Source: Candidatus Palauibacter australiensis
GTDB lineage: Bacteria; Gemmatimonadota; Gemmatimonadetes; Palauibacterales; Palauibacteraceae
Assembly (NCBI GenBank): GCA_026705295.1
Contig: JAPPBA010000076.1
Span: 1-64,000, forward strand
Reading direction: 5' to 3'
DNA: 64,000 nucleotides
Part shown: positions 35,587 to 46,400 of the stretch, in pieces
Layout: each line of letters begins with the position of its first letter
Position numbering within the stretch: the stretch's first letter is position 1
Translations under genes and position numbers: made by a program
Notes under the pieces: model-generated
What the model was told of the DNA's origin: nothing
What the model saw: only the letters and a program-made list of their open reading frames with translations
Database searches by the model: none

Positions 35587-37248
35587 CTAGAAGATGCTGA
35601 TCGGGAAGCGGAGTTCGGCCCCGTAGCGGAAAGAGGCCGGCGTCCGTCCCCCGGAGCCGGAGATTGCCCGCCGCAGCGAGATGCCGAACTGGTAGGCGCC
35701 TCGCACCGGCTTGGCCCCCTGATGCAGTTCCTCGACGCCGCCGGCCTCGGAGATATCGATGAGGAGTCCGACGCCCAGCCGGTGGCGGGTCTGCGCTCCC
35801 TCCTCCGCCACCGTGTTCGGGTCCAGCCCTTCGATCATCCCGACGAACTGATAGGTGGGCGCGGGCAGCCGGAAGTAGTCGTACTCGAGTCCGACGCTGA
35901 GGCCCGTGTTGAAGCGCAGCGAAGGGCGGACCAGAACCGCGACGTAGTCCCCCAGATCCCTCCTCATCAGCGCCACCAGGTCCTCCTGGTTATAGGGGCG
36001 ATCCGGAGGCGAGAAGCGGATCACCGCCTCGTCCGTGCGCTGCATCCCGTAGCGCGCGGACGCGCGGATCATGAAGCGGCTCCCGAAGGCGATGTCCTGG
36101 TACAGCGCCAGCTCGATGTCGGTCTGGCCGTCCCCGATCGGGATGTCCGCCGAATTCGACGGGTCGCCGAAGATCGTGAGGTTGCGGTTTCGGATCGGGA
36201 GGCGGGCGAGTGCGCCCACGCTTGTACGCAGCCGCACGCCGCGCTCCGGGTCCGCTCCGGAATCCGACCCCGCCGCCGCCGCCGCGCCCGGCCCCGGGAT
36301 CGGCCTGCGGCGCGTGATGCCATCGAAGAGGTTCACACGGACGAAGACCTCGACCTCCCCCAGATCGAGCTCGTTTCTGCTGTCCCTCGGCAGTCGGTCG
36401 GCGAAGCCCTGACCGAGGAACAACGAATTGAAGTCATCTTCCGTCGCGAACTCGGGCAGGGAGAGCTCCGGCAGCGTGAGGCCGAGCGCGTCGAACGCCG
36501 CCGCAAAATCCGCGAAGCGCTGCGCCATCTGGGTCCCTGCCACGCTGGAAGCGGTGGGAATCAGGGCTCCGGCGGCGGCCCGCTGCCCCAGAGTGTTGAC
36601 GAAGTTCCGCGTGGCGCTCTGGAGCGCGATCGCTTCCTCGAGCGCAGTCCCCGTCAGCGTGCCGCCGCGGATGAGCGAACCGAGATCGTCGAGCGCCGAC
36701 CGCGCGTCCACGACAAAGGGCGCACCGGCCTCGAAGGCCACGCCGTTTCCGGTCACGGTCGCGGTGGAATCGAAGGCGAACCCCACCGTCATGTCCGTGA
36801 GCGTGAAGGGAGCCCGGGCGCCGACGCTGACCCAGTCGAGGACCCCCAGCTCGACGCCGAGCCCGAGTCGGCGTACCTGGGCCCGCATCGCCGAGAAGTC
36901 GAGCCCGCCGAACGAGAAGTCGTCCTCGGTCACGGGTTCGAAGCCGAGCACCTCGGCATCGCCGTTGAGTTCCTGGATGAGTGCGAAGGGAGGGGGGAAC
37001 ATGCGGCGGGCGAGCGGACCGTCGAAGTGGGCGGCCAGCGGCTCGCGCTCCCCATCGAGGATCCCCGCGCTCGAGTCGAGGGCGAACTGTTCGGTCCAGT
37101 TCAGCAGGGTCGGCGCCACGGTGAGCCACAGCTTCCCCTGCCTCGGCAGTCGGGCGTCGGTGAACTGCCCGGCCAGATGGACCGGAGCCATGGCCGTGGA
37201 GACGAGGGCGAGGAGGATCGGGAGGACGCGTCGGGTCAGCGGGGGCAT
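35587..37248 (-). CDS. Predicted outer-membrane beta-barrel protein of unknown function
   Basis: This 553-residue protein has a classical signal peptide (residues 1-27, cleaved near HLAGQF). The rest has alternating hydrophobic strands, many short Gly/Asp turns and ends in ISIF with a terminal Phe, all typical of outer-membrane barrels. A helical insertion near 185-255 is Ala-rich. The ATG at 37248 sits 6 bases downstream of a TATACT -10, suggesting a leaderless mRNA; longer starts would run through the tRNA-Cys gene. I recognise no named family. The opposite strand is also open over long stretches but lacks any signal or motif. Confidence 0.75.
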   Translation of the reverse strand: MPPLTRRVLPILLALVSTAMAPVHLAGQFTDARLPRQGKLWLTVAPTLLNWTEQFALDSSAGILDGEREPLAAHFDGPLARRMFPPPFALIQELNGDAEVLGFEPVTEDDFSFGGLDFSAMRAQVRRLGLGVELGVLDWVSVGARAPFTLTDMTVGFAFDSTATVTGNGVAFEAGAPFVVDARSALDDLGSLIRGGTLTGTALEEAIALQSATRNFVNTLGQRAAAGALIPTASSVAGTQMAQRFADFAAAFDALGLTLPELSLPEFATEDDFNSLFLGQGFADRLPRDSRNELDLGEVEVFVRVNLFDGITRRRPIPGPGAAAAAGSDSGADPERGVRLRTSVGALARLPIRNRNLTIFGDPSNSADIPIGDGQTDIELALYQDIAFGSRFMIRASARYGMQRTDEAVIRFSPPDRPYNQEDLVALMRRDLGDYVAVLVRPSLRFNTGLSVGLEYDYFRLPAPTYQFVGMIEGLDPNTVAEEGAQTRHRLGVGLLIDISEAGGVEELHQGAKPVRGAYQFGISLRRAISGSGGRTPASFRYGAELRFPISIF

Positions 37249-37254
37249 CGCGCG

Positions 37255-37283
37255 AGTATAGCAGCCCGGGGCGCGATGGAGAA
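37255..37283 (-). promoter_or_regulatory. Candidate leaderless promoter for the minus-strand barrel gene
   Basis: On the minus strand TATACT occupies 37260-37255 with only 6 bases to the ATG at 37248. A weak TTCTCC lies 17 bases further upstream. Transcription would begin at or next to the A of the start codon. Confidence 0.5.
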
Positions 37284-37293
37284 CCGTCCGGCG

Positions 37294-37323
37294 GTGGCAT
37301 CCGTATGGTCGCTCCATTAGGCT
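37294..37323 (+). promoter_or_regulatory. Candidate tRNA-Cys promoter
   Basis: TAGGCT at 37318-37323 lies 11 bases before the tRNA. GTGGCA stands 18 bases upstream of it. The same TAGGCT occurs before coaX (12586) and before the efflux operon (51222). Confidence 0.45.
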
Positions 37324-37334
37324 GTGCGAACTCC

Positions 37335-37405
37335 GGCGCCGTGGCCGAGTGGTTAGGCAGGGGCCTGCAAAGCCCCCTACTCCGGTTCGAATCCGGACGG
37401 CGCCT
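37335..37405 (+). tRNA. tRNA-Cys (anticodon GCA)
   Basis: A 71-nt cloverleaf: acceptor GGCGCCG/CGGCGCC, anticodon stem GGGGC around a loop with GCA, and T-arm with GGTTCGAATCC. Discriminator base U73 is the one used by tRNA-Cys. CCA is not encoded. T-rich sequence follows immediately. Confidence 0.95.
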
Positions 37406-37410
37406 TTTTC

Positions 37411-37434
37411 TTCGGATCTCCCTTCGGATCTCCC
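37411..37434 (+). repeat. Tandem 12-base repeat after tRNA-Cys
   Basis: TTCGGATCTCCC occurs twice head-to-tail in the gap between the tRNA and the exchanger gene. No function is evident. Confidence 0.8.
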
Positions 37435-37468
37435 TTCGCATTTTCCGCGAACACAGGAGGAGAACGGG

Positions 37469-38614
37469 TTGGCTCTCAAGCTGAAAGCGGACCAGGTTCT
37501 CCTGCTCCTTCTCGTCTTCGTTCCCATCACGCTCATTCTCGAGTACGTCGTCCACGCGTCGGCGACCACGCTGTTTCTTACCTCCGCGGTCGCGATCGTT
37601 CCCCTTGCCGGGATCATGGGGAAATCCACCGAGATGCTGGCCGAGCATGTGGGCGCCGGTCTCGGAGGACTGCTCAACGCGACGTTCGGGAATGCCGCGG
37701 AACTCATCATCGCGATCTTCGCGCTCCGGGCGGGCCTGCATGACCTCGTGAAGGCGTCGCTCACGGGGTCGATCATCGGGAACATCCTCCTCATCTTCGG
37801 GCTCAGCGCGCTGCTCGGGGGTCTGAAGTTCCGGACACAGACCTTCAACCGCACCGCGGCCAAGCTGGGCTCCACGCTATTGCTCTTGAGTGCGGTCGGG
37901 CTCGTCATCCCGTCGCTGCTGTACTATCTCCGGGACGGGGCGGAGGCCGGGACGGCCGCCGCGACGGGAGCGGCCGCGGCGGCTGGATCCGGTTCGGGGT
38001 GGTTGAGCCTCGAGATCTCCGTCGTCCTCATCGTCTGCTACGTCCTCTCGCTCGTCTTCGCGCTGCGGACGCACGCGGAGCTCTATCAGGGGACGGCGCA
38101 CGCCGGCGGCGAGACGCACGCGGGTGGCGCGGCGCACGCGGATTCCGCGTGGTCGAAGGGCAAGTCGTTCGCCGTCCTCGTCGGGGCGGCCGCGCTCGTG
38201 GGCTGGATGAGCGAGATCCTCGTCGGCGGGGCAGAGGAGGCGGCCCACTCCCTCGGGATGACCGAGGTCTTCGTAGGCGTGATCGTCGTCGCTCTCGTCG
38301 GCAACGCGGCGGAACATTCGACGGCCGTGCTCGTCGCCCTGCGGAACAAGATGGACCTGTCGATTCAGATCGCGGTGGGATCGTCGCTCCAGATCGCGCT
38401 CCTCATCGCCCCGCTCCTCGTCTTCCTCTCCTACGCGATCGGGCCGGAGCCGATCGACCTCGTCTTCTCGCCGCTCGAGGTCGTGGCCGTCGCGGTCTCC
38501 GTCCTCGTCGTGGGACAGATCGCCGATGACGGCAAGACGCACTGGATGGAGGGCGTCCTTCTCCTCGCCGTCTACATTCTGCTCGGCCTCGCCTTCTTCA
38601 ACCTCCCCGGCTAG
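37469..38614 (+). CDS. Calcium/proton exchanger (CaCA family, Cax-type)
   Basis: This 381-residue inner-membrane antiporter has about 11 hydrophobic segments in two homologous halves, each with the ion-binding motif: [13 protein letters not shown] near 70 and [14 protein letters not shown] near 275. A His/Ala-rich linker ([15 protein letters not shown]) joins them. The start is TTG at 37469, fixed by AGGAGG 8 bases upstream; no ATG is available, and longer frames overlap tRNA-Cys. It expels Ca2+ or another divalent ion in exchange for H+. It may be co-transcribed with the tRNA. Confidence 0.9.
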   Translation: MALKLKADQVLLLLLVFVPITLILEYVVHASATTLFLTSAVAIVPLAGIMGKSTEMLAEHVGAGLGGLLNATFGNAAELIIAIFALRAGLHDLVKASLTGSIIGNILLIFGLSALLGGLKFRTQTFNRTAAKLGSTLLLLSAVGLVIPSLLYYLRDGAEAGTAAATGAAAAAGSGSGWLSLEISVVLIVCYVLSLVFALRTHAELYQGTAHAGGETHAGGAAHADSAWSKGKSFAVLVGAAALVGWMSEILVGGAEEAAHSLGMTEVFVGVIVVALVGNAAEHSTAVLVALRNKMDLSIQIAVGSSLQIALLIAPLLVFLSYAIGPEPIDLVFSPLEVVAVAVSVLVVGQIADDGKTHWMEGVLLLAVYILLGLAFFNLPG

Positions 38615-38833
38615 CAGCCCCACCCGGCCCTCCGTCCGCCGGACCGGGGCAAAGCAACGCTTCCCGGACTCGGCGCGTCTCAGTGTTCCGGACGCGCGGA
38701 ACCTTTTAGCGCTCCGCGGGGTCGGGTCTTGCGGGAGAACTGAAGCCGGGGCGGCGGATCACCCTCCTGTGGCAGGGACGACGTTGGGATGAAGTCGGAT
38801 GTACCGAAGTGGTCGCGTGCGCCCCGGCCTCTC

Positions 38834-39022
38834 CTATCGCCCATCGTCGCCGTACAGTTCCTCGCGGCTGCATCGGAATCCCTCCGGCCAGGGCCCAAAG
38901 TCGTGCGGCGTGAAGATGTCGTCGACGGTGAACCGTCGGCCGGGTTCCGGGTCGGTCTCCACCTCGATCCCGTCGCGGTCTTCCGGCTCCTCCCGAGGAA
39001 GGGGTTTCTCGGTTTCGCGCAT
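38834..39022 (-). CDS. Small acidic hypothetical protein
   Basis: This 62-residue frame starts at ATG 39022 on the minus strand, with AGGAG 11 bases upstream, a somewhat long spacing. The protein is acidic and Pro-rich at first, then FTVDDIFTPHDFGPWPEGF and an acidic Arg/Tyr end. The conserved-looking C-terminal half argues for a real gene; I recognise no family. It is divergent from the amidase. The 219 bases between the exchanger stop and this gene show nothing else I can support. Confidence 0.45.
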   Translation of the reverse strand: MRETEKPLPREEPEDRDGIEVETDPEPGRRFTVDDIFTPHDFGPWPEGFRCSREELYGDDGR

Positions 39023-39160
39023 TTCCGTGTCATCTCCTGATCCGATCGTCCGGGCACTCAATCTAGTGGCTTGTCGGGCAGGGTGTTTCTCCGCAGTCTG
39101 AGTTCCTAGGGCAGCTCGGCCCGAACCAGGATCGGCCCGTCTCAACCACAGGAGTAGCGT

Positions 39161-40837
39161 GTGTCCGCAAAGCACGAACCAGAGATCGGAGAAGGCGGCG
39201 TGGAGATGTCACGCGGAGGGATCCGACGGCGAGGGTTTCTGAAGGCTGCGGCCGCAGCGACGGCGGCGGGAGCCCTGGATCCCCGGGTGCTGGTGGCCGC
39301 TCCAGACGCGATTCCCGCCGCTCCCGGCGCTACGGGGCCGAGGGCACCGCACGCTGCCGCGCAGGAGGAGGTGATTCCGCTCGGGAACGGGGAGCCGCCG
39401 GCGCTTCAGTTCCAGGCGTATCCGGGCGGGACGGGGGCGTTGCTGGAGAAGTACTGGCGCGCGGGGATGAACCCGTTCGAGAGAACCACGATCGATGTCG
39501 AGCCCTGGGAGGGGCCCGTGCCGTCCACCGAGGAGGAGATCGCGTTTCTCCCCGTACACCGGCTGTCGGCCCTCGTCAGGGAGCGCCGGGTCTCGCCGAC
39601 GGAACTGTTCGACATCTACATGGAGCGCATGAAGCGGTACGACCCCGTGCTGCTGTGCGCCGTGACGATCCTGGAGGACCGGGGGAGGGAAGAGGCGGAG
39701 CAGGCGGAGGCCGAGATCCGCGCGGGCGAGTGGCGCGGGCCCCTGCACGGGATTCCCTACGGTTTGAAGGACCTCTTCTCGACCGTCGGGGCGCGGACGA
39801 CGTGGGGCTCGGCCGCGTTCCAGACCCAGATGATCGAGGAGGATGCGGAGGTCGTGCGCCGGCTGAACGCGGCGGGCGCCGTGCTCATCGCGAAGCTCGC
39901 GACGGGCGAGTTCGCGCGGGGCGACCGCTGGTACCGCGGCCGGACGCTGAATCCGTGGAACCTGGCCTGGGGATCGAGCGGGTCTTCCGCGGGGCCGGGG
40001 TCGGCGACGGCGGCGGGCTGCGTCGCGTTCTCGATCGGGACCGAGACGCGCGGGTCGATCGTCTCCCCGAGCCGCCGCAACGGGCTGAGCGCCCTCCGCC
40101 CCACCTTCGGGCGCGTGAGCCGCTACGGGGGCATGGTGCTCTCGTGGAGCATGGACAAGACGGGGCCCATGTGCCGCACGATCGAGGACTGCGCGCTCGT
40201 GTTCAACGAGATTCACGGGTCGGACGAGAAGGACCCCGCCTCCATCACGATGCCGTTCCGTTTCGAGCGGAACCCGGACCTGGGCGCGCTCTCGATCGGC
40301 TACACCGAGGACGCGCCGCACTCCTTCGTCGAGAAGCTGGAGGAACTCGGGGCCCGGCCGCGGCTCATGCGCGAGCTGCCCGCCCAGTCGGCGAGCTCGC
40401 TCGGCGCTGAGTCGTCGTCGGCCTTCGACTTCCATGTGGCCCCGGGCGGGGAACTGCCCCCGGTGCCCGAGGGGCTCAGCGAGGTGGAGGAGCGCGACTT
40501 CACGCGGTTCCGCCGCGGGCGCGAGGGTCTGGCGATGGACTACGTGCACGCGCAGCGGCGGCGCCTCATCGTGATGCAGCGCATGGCCGAGGCGATGGAG
40601 GGTTTCGACATGTTCGCCACCGGCTCGGGAGAGGTGGGGCTCACGAACGAGACGGGGCACCCGGCGGCCGTCGTCCAGTACGGCTTCGGCCCGCTCGGGC
40701 CCGAGGGCGAGGAGGCGGAGCAGCCCCTGACGACCACGCTCATCGGGGATCTGTTCGCGGACGACAAGATCCTGAGCGTGGCGCACGCCTTCCAGGCGGC
40801 GACGGACTGGCACACGCGGCATCCCGCGCTCGACTGA
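39161..40837 (+). CDS. Tat-exported amidase (amidase signature family)
   Basis: This 558-residue protein has an N-terminal Tat signal: RRRGFLK then a long Ala-rich segment (about 20-60). The amidase-signature core has the catalytic Lys in [11 protein letters not shown], the Ser-rich [13 protein letters not shown] and the nucleophile region [12 protein letters not shown], so the Ser-cisSer-Lys triad appears intact. Family members cleave amides such as fatty-acid amides, peptide amides or aryl amides; the substrate is open. GTG at 39161 follows GGAG. Export to the periplasm and a serine hydrolase next door suggest a role in breaking down external compounds. Confidence 0.85.
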   Translation: MSAKHEPEIGEGGVEMSRGGIRRRGFLKAAAAATAAGALDPRVLVAAPDAIPAAPGATGPRAPHAAAQEEVIPLGNGEPPALQFQAYPGGTGALLEKYWRAGMNPFERTTIDVEPWEGPVPSTEEEIAFLPVHRLSALVRERRVSPTELFDIYMERMKRYDPVLLCAVTILEDRGREEAEQAEAEIRAGEWRGPLHGIPYGLKDLFSTVGARTTWGSAAFQTQMIEEDAEVVRRLNAAGAVLIAKLATGEFARGDRWYRGRTLNPWNLAWGSSGSSAGPGSATAAGCVAFSIGTETRGSIVSPSRRNGLSALRPTFGRVSRYGGMVLSWSMDKTGPMCRTIEDCALVFNEIHGSDEKDPASITMPFRFERNPDLGALSIGYTEDAPHSFVEKLEELGARPRLMRELPAQSASSLGAESSSAFDFHVAPGGELPPVPEGLSEVEERDFTRFRRGREGLAMDYVHAQRRRLIVMQRMAEAMEGFDMFATGSGEVGLTNETGHPAAVVQYGFGPLGPEGEEAEQPLTTTLIGDLFADDKILSVAHAFQAATDWHTRHPALD

Positions 40838-40850
40838 CGGGGGCCCGGCC

Positions 40851-40895
40851 ACAGACGGAAGCGCGACAGACGGAAGCGCGACAGACGGAAGCGGA
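40851..40895 (+). repeat. Three 15-base tandem repeats before the serine hydrolase gene
   Basis: ACAGACGGAAGCGCG occurs at 40851 and 40866, and a third copy at 40881 ends GGA instead of GCG. The last copy supplies the GGAG ribosome site for the gene at 40905. Confidence 0.92.
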
Positions 40896-40904
40896 GGACG
40901 AACG

Positions 40905-42179
40905 ATGAACAGAATGCCCAGGCGCCTCCTGTGGGGCGTACTCCCGGTGCTCGTGGTCGGAGGGGCGCTCGCCGTGGCCCGTGCCCCGGGGTCGTCGGCG
41001 GCCGAGGCGGACGCGGGCCGCCTCGAGCGGCTCAGCGGCGCCCTGGAGTCCTACGTGGAGGAGGGGGAGCTGGCCGGCGCCGTGGCCCTCGTCGCGCACG
41101 AAGGCGAGGTCTCCTACCTCGAGGCGGTCGGCCACCGGGACGTCGCGGCGGGCGACCCGATGGAGACGGACGACATCTTCCGCATCGCCTCGCAGACCAA
41201 GGCGATCGTGAGCGTCGGCGTCATGATCCTCCAGGAAGAGGGAGGACTTCTGATCTCCGACCCGCTCGGCCGCTATCTGCCCGAGTACATGGAGACGACG
41301 GTCGCCGTCCCCGATGGGGCGGGCGGATACGACATCGTCCCCGCGAACCGGCCGATCACGATCCGGGACCTGCTCACGCACACGGCCGGGATCGGCTACG
41401 GGGGCGGTCCGGCGGCGGAGCTCTGGGAGGAGGCGGGCATCCAGGGCTGGTACTTCGCGCACCGCGACGAGCCGGTCCGGGAGACCGTGCGGCGCATGGC
41501 CGCCCTCCCCATGGACGCGCAGCCGGGCGAACGCTACGTGTACGGCTACGCGACGGACATCCTCGGCGCCCTCGTCGAAGAGGTGTCGGGCGAGCCGCTG
41601 GACGCCTTCCTCCGTACGCGGATCTTCGAGCCGCTGGGCATGGTCGACACGCACTTCTACCTGCCGGAGGAGAAGCGCGACCGGCTCAGCGTCGTGTACT
41701 CGGCCTCGGAGGGCGGACTATCGCCGGCGCCCGACCCCGGCGGCATGGTCGGCCAGGGCGCCTACGTCGACGGCCCGCGGACGAGCTTCTCCGGCGGGGC
41801 GGGGCTCCTCTCCACGGCGCACGACTACGCACGCTTCCTCCAGATGATGCTGAACGGAGGCGAACTCGACGGCGCGCGGATTCTGTCGAGCAAGAGCGTG
41901 GACCTCATGACGGTCAACCACGTGGGGGACCGGTTCAACTGGGATGGCGGGGTCGGCTTCGGCCTCGGGTTCAGCGTGCTGGCCGATCTCGGCGCGCGCG
42001 GAACCCCCGGCTCGGTAGGCGAGTACGGGTGGGGCGGCGCGTACCACTCGACGTACTGGGTGGACCCCGCCGAGGATCTCGTCGTCGTCTACTTCACGCA
42101 GCTCATCCCGACGGGCGGCTTGGACGACCACGCGAAGCTGCGCACCCTGGTGTACCAGGCGCTCGACGAGATGCAATAG
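40905..42179 (+). CDS. Exported serine hydrolase, beta-lactamase class C/EstB-like
   Basis: This 424-residue protein has a signal peptide or anchor (about 1-33). The active-site SxxK is SQTK at 96-99, and a YGYAT motif stands for YxN near 215. Toward the C-terminus, [11 protein letters not shown] replaces the KTG/HTG triad. This pattern matches class C-fold esterases and peptidases more than true beta-lactamases. It is 67 bases downstream of the amidase and probably shares its transcript. The substrate is unknown. Confidence 0.85.
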   Translation: MNRMPRRLLWGVLPVLVVGGALAVARAPGSSAAEADAGRLERLSGALESYVEEGELAGAVALVAHEGEVSYLEAVGHRDVAAGDPMETDDIFRIASQTKAIVSVGVMILQEEGGLLISDPLGRYLPEYMETTVAVPDGAGGYDIVPANRPITIRDLLTHTAGIGYGGGPAAELWEEAGIQGWYFAHRDEPVRETVRRMAALPMDAQPGERYVYGYATDILGALVEEVSGEPLDAFLRTRIFEPLGMVDTHFYLPEEKRDRLSVVYSASEGGLSPAPDPGGMVGQGAYVDGPRTSFSGGAGLLSTAHDYARFLQMMLNGGELDGARILSSKSVDLMTVNHVGDRFNWDGGVGFGLGFSVLADLGARGTPGSVGEYGWGGAYHSTYWVDPAEDLVVVYFTQLIPTGGLDDHAKLRTLVYQALDEMQ

Positions 42180-42183
42180 CCGC

Positions 42184-42217
42184 GCGCGGCCCGCTGTTGT
42201 AGATCTGAGGGCCGCGC
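42184..42217 (+). terminator. Hairpin after the serine hydrolase
   Basis: GCGCGGCCC (42184-42192), a 16-base loop and GGGCCGCGC (42209-42217). No T-run follows. The loop carries a TAGATC that may serve as -10 for tRNA-Leu, so the region may do both jobs. Confidence 0.4.
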
Positions 42218-42223
42218 TCGCGA

Positions 42224-42307
42224 GCCGGAGTGGCGGAACTGGCAGACGCGCCGGACTCAAAATCCGGTGGGAGCAATCCCTTGAGGGTTCGAGTCCCTCC
42301 TCCGGCA
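42224..42307 (+). tRNA. tRNA-Leu (anticodon CAA)
   Basis: An 84-nt class II tRNA: acceptor GCCGGAG/CTCCGGC with A73, anticodon stem CCGGA/TCCGG around CTCAAAA (anticodon CAA, codon UUG), a long variable arm, and T-arm GAGGGTTCGAGTCCCTC. CCA is not encoded. Confidence 0.95.
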
Positions 42308-42356
42308 TCACGCTTCGCCCCCGTTTCCCCGACGTTTCTCTGACCGTGTCAGGCCC

Positions 42357-43337
42357 GTGACCCAGCCCACGATTCGAACCGTCGCCGTCGTCGGGGCCGG
42401 GGTCATCGGCCGAAGCTGGATCCGCGTGTTTGCCCGCGCCGGTTGCGAGACGCGCGTCTTCGATCCCGACCCGGAGCAACTGGCGCGCGCGCTCGAGTGG
42501 TCGCGGGCGTCCGCGGACGAGGACGAGGCCCTCGGGTTCATCGATGCCGGGGCCGCAGCCGGAGAAGGGCGGGCGGTCCGCCGCTGCGACACGCTGGAGG
42601 AGGCGCTGTCGGGCGCCGGATGGGTGCAGGAGAGCGGGCCGGAGACGCTCGCGGTCAAGCAGCGGATCTTCTCCGACCTGGACGCCGCGGCGGAGCCTGG
42701 CACGATTTTGGCCAGTTCGACGTCCGCTCACGACATGTCGCGGATCGCGGACGGTCTCCCGGGCGCCGGTCGCTGCGTCGTCGCGCACCCCGTGAATCCG
42801 CCGCACGTCATCCCCGTGGTGGAGCTCCTTCCCGGGGAGGGCACGCACCCCGAAGTGCTGACGGCCGCGCTCGCCTTTCTCGAAAGCGTGGGCCAGTCTC
42901 CCGTGCAGATGAACCGCTACCTGCCCGGTTTCCTCCTCAACCGGCTCCAGGCCGCTCTGCTCCGGGAGGCCGTCTTCCTGTACGGATCGGGCGCCGCCTC
43001 GGTGGAAGCGATCGACACGGTGGTGCGCGAAGGCCTGGGGCTGCGCTGGGCGCTGCTCGGGCCGTTCGGCACCGGACACACGAACGCGGACGGCGGCGCG
43101 GGCGAGTACTACCGGCGGTACGGCGATGCGTACCGCGAGACGTGGCGGGAACTCGAAGCGGATCCCGAGTTCTCGGAGCGCGTGATCGACGGGATCCACG
43201 CCGAGACCGAGGGGATGTACGGAGCCTCCGCCACCGAAGCCCTCTGCGCCTGGCGCGACCGCGTCGTGCGGCGCATCCGCGCGCTGAAGGAGGACGACCC
43301 TCCGCCCGGAGGTTCGACGCCGGGGATCGGGCGTTGA
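42357..43337 (+). CDS. 3-hydroxyacyl-CoA dehydrogenase family protein, lambda-crystallin / L-gulonate 3-dehydrogenase-like
   Basis: This 326-residue NAD-dependent dehydrogenase has the Rossmann motif VAVVGAGVIGRSW at its N-terminus, the block SSTSAHDMSRIA and the active-site His in AHPVNPPHVIPVVELLPG, which is closer to lambda-crystallin (CRYL1) than to fatty-acid oxidation enzymes. The C-terminal helical domain follows with GFLLNRLQAALLREA. The likely reaction is oxidation of a beta-hydroxy acid such as L-gulonate or carnitine; which one is not resolved. GTG at 42357. It stands alone after tRNA-Leu. Confidence 0.8.
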   Translation: MTQPTIRTVAVVGAGVIGRSWIRVFARAGCETRVFDPDPEQLARALEWSRASADEDEALGFIDAGAAAGEGRAVRRCDTLEEALSGAGWVQESGPETLAVKQRIFSDLDAAAEPGTILASSTSAHDMSRIADGLPGAGRCVVAHPVNPPHVIPVVELLPGEGTHPEVLTAALAFLESVGQSPVQMNRYLPGFLLNRLQAALLREAVFLYGSGAASVEAIDTVVREGLGLRWALLGPFGTGHTNADGGAGEYYRRYGDAYRETWRELEADPEFSERVIDGIHAETEGMYGASATEALCAWRDRVVRRIRALKEDDPPPGGSTPGIGR

Positions 43338-43461
43338 AGCGCGGGCCTCGTCTCATTCCTCAAACGCCGGAGCGCGCGCGCGTGTCTACTCACTTGCGCC
43401 GACAGGGCATTACTGCCACTACTGCGCCCACGAGCACCACCACAGTCAGGAGCCGCGAATC

Positions 43462-46400
43462 ATGCTGAAGCGTGCGTTTCTCCCCGTCCTCTTCGCGACC
43501 ACCGTCCTCGCGGCCCCGGGGGCCGCCCAGGAGGCCGTGGCCGATGAAGACTTCATGGCCGAGATGGAATGGCGTTCGATCGGCCCGGCGAACATGGCCG
43601 GGCGCGTCACCGACATCGAGGGAATCCCCGGCACCGGGACCTTCTTCATCGCAGGCGCGTCGAGCGGGATCTGGAAGACGACGAACAACGGGACGACCTA
43701 CCGGCCCGTCTTCGACAACGAGCGGGTCGTCTCGATGGGCGACATGGCGATCGCGCCGAGCAACCCGGACATCGTGTGGGCCGGGACCGGCGAGGAGGAC
43801 TCGCGCAATTCGATCTCGCCCGGAGGCGGCATCTACAAGTCCGTCGACGGCGGCCTCACGTGGGAGCTGAAGGGGCTCGAGGACACGCAGGCGATCGGCC
43901 GCATTGTCGTCCACCCGACGAAGGCGGACTGGGTGTACGTCGCGGCGCTCGGACACCCCTGGGGGGACAACGAGGAGCGCGGGCTCTACCGCACGAAGGA
44001 CGGCGGCGACACGTGGGAGCGCATCAACTTCGTGTCCGACAAGGCGGGCTTCGTCGACGTCGACATGCATCCTCAGAACCCGGACGTCCTGTGGGCGACG
44101 AGCTGGGAGCGCGTGCGCGGCCCGTACTTCTTCAACAGCGGCGGCCCCGGGAGCGCGATCTGGAAGTCCACGGACGCCGGCGACACGTGGGAGAAGGTGG
44201 AGGGCAACGGCCTCCCCGAGACCATGCTGGGGAGGCTCGAGGTCGCGATCGCGCCGAGCTACCCGCAGGTCATGTACGCGATGGTCGAGGCCGAGGCTCC
44301 GGAGGAGGCGGATGAGGACGGAGACCGCCACGCCTCAGGCCTGTACCGCTCCGCCGACGGCGGCGAGACGTGGGAGTTCATGAACTCGAACAACTCGCGC
44401 CCCTTCTACTATTCCGGCGTCTGGGTGTCCCCGGACGACCCCGACTTCATCTACTGGTCGTCCCTCTTCTTTTCCCGGGACGGGGGCCGCACAGTCGGGA
44501 ACCCCGCCCAAGGCGTGCACGTCGACTATCACGCACTGTGGTGGGATCCAACCAATCCGGATCACTTCATACTGGGCAACGACGGCGGGATCGCGATCAC
44601 GTGGGATCGGGGCGGCAACTTCGAGTTCCCCAACCGTATCCCCATGGGACAGTTCTATGCGGTCAGCTACAACATGGACACGCCCTACCGCGTGTGCGGC
44701 GGACTGCAGGACAACTATACGTGGTGCGGGCCGAGCGCCCGCGCCGGCGGCTCCATCGACAATCACATGTGGTATTCGATCGGGGGCGGCGACGGCTTTT
44801 ACGCGCCGCAGGACCCGACGAACCCGGACATCGTGTTCGGAGAATCGCAGCAGGGGCGGATCTACTGGCGGAACACGCGCACCGGGGAGCGTCACCAGTT
44901 GCAGCATCCCGACTGGCGCGAGCGCACGCAGACGCTGCGCGACTCGATCGCGATCCTGACGGGGGACGACCCCGACAGTCCGCCGGCCGGCAACGTGGCG
45001 CAGATCGAGGAACTGCAGGCCCTCGTCGCGCAGGACTCCGCGCTGTTCGATATGCGGTTCAACTGGAACACGCCGCTCGAACTGTCGCCGCACGATCCGC
45101 AAACGCTGTATATCGGCGCGAACCGGGTCCTGAAGTGGACGTACGACACGGACGAGATGACGCCGATCTCCGAAGACCTCACCTACGCGGATCCGGAGAA
45201 GATCGAGATCGCCTACAACACGACGGGCGGCATCACGCCGGACGTCACGGGGGCGGAGAACTTCGCCACGATCGTCTCGCTCGCCGAGTCGAAGCTCAAT
45301 GAGGGCGAACTCTACGCGGGGACGGACGACGGCCGCGTGTGGCGGACGCCGGAGGGTGCGGAGTGGATCGAACTCACGGACCGCTTCGACGGCGTTCCCG
45401 AGGGAACGTACGTGAGCCGGATCGAGGCATCGAGCCACGATCCGAACCGCTTCTACGTGACGTTCGACAACCACCGGCGCGACGACTACACGCCGTACGT
45501 CTACGTGACAGATGACGCCGGCGAGAGCTTCCGCTCGATCTCGTCGAACCTTCCGACCGGGGCGCCGGACTTCGTGCACGTGGTCCGGGAAGACCCGGTG
45601 AATCCGGATCTCCTCTTCGTGGGGACGGACGTCGGGGCCTACGTGTCCACGGACCGGGGCGGTTCGTGGTCGCGCTTCATGAACGGCTTGCCCACGGTGC
45701 CCGTCCACGATCTGAAGATCCATCCGCGCGAGAGCGAGATCATCGCAGGAACGCACGGGCGCTCCATCTTCGTGGCGGACATCTCGCTCCTGCAGCAACT
45801 CGACGGTGGGCGCCTGCCGGAGGCCGTGACGGTGTTCGAGCCGAAGACGGCGATCCAGTTCGGGGATCCGCCGGTGGGCGGCGAGTTCGTCGCGCAGAGC
45901 AACTTCCAGGCGGACGCGGGCGACTACGGCGCGCAGATCTCCTACTACGTCCCGGAGGACGTAGCGGAAGCGCTCGCCGAGGCGGCCGAGGAAGAGGCTG
46001 AAGCAGCGGCGGAAGAGGAGGCCGAGGAAGAGGCTGAAGAAGAGGCTGAGGAGGAGGGCGAGGAGGAAGAGGCCGAGGAGGAAGAGGAAGCTGCGGGCGC
46101 CGTGGTGGTGGGCCGCGCCGTTGCAGCGCCCGCGGGCGCCGGGGGCCGCACTTTCGTGATGTCCGGGATCGTGGCGGCCGGGCGAGGCGGAAACCGCCCC
46201 CAGGCGTCGATCGCGATCCTGAACGCGGCCGGCGACACCGTGCAGACGCTGAACGGTTCGGCCGCGGCCGGCGTGCAGCGCGTGCGGTGGACCTTCAACC
46301 GGCGGAGCGCGCCGCGGGAACCGTCGCCCGCGGATCGGCTGGACAGCCTGCGGACGGCGCGGCTCTACGAGACCGTGGGAGACTCGCTGGTCGAGCACGA

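Noticed and set aside
35278-37320. A 680-codon plus-strand frame opposite the barrel protein
   Set aside because: The minus strand has a signal peptide, barrel pattern, terminal Phe and a promoter. The plus-strand product is Arg/Glu-rich and starts inside recN.
35587-37908. A longer minus-strand frame for the barrel protein
   Set aside because: It would run through tRNA-Cys and the exchanger gene; the signal peptide starts at 37248.
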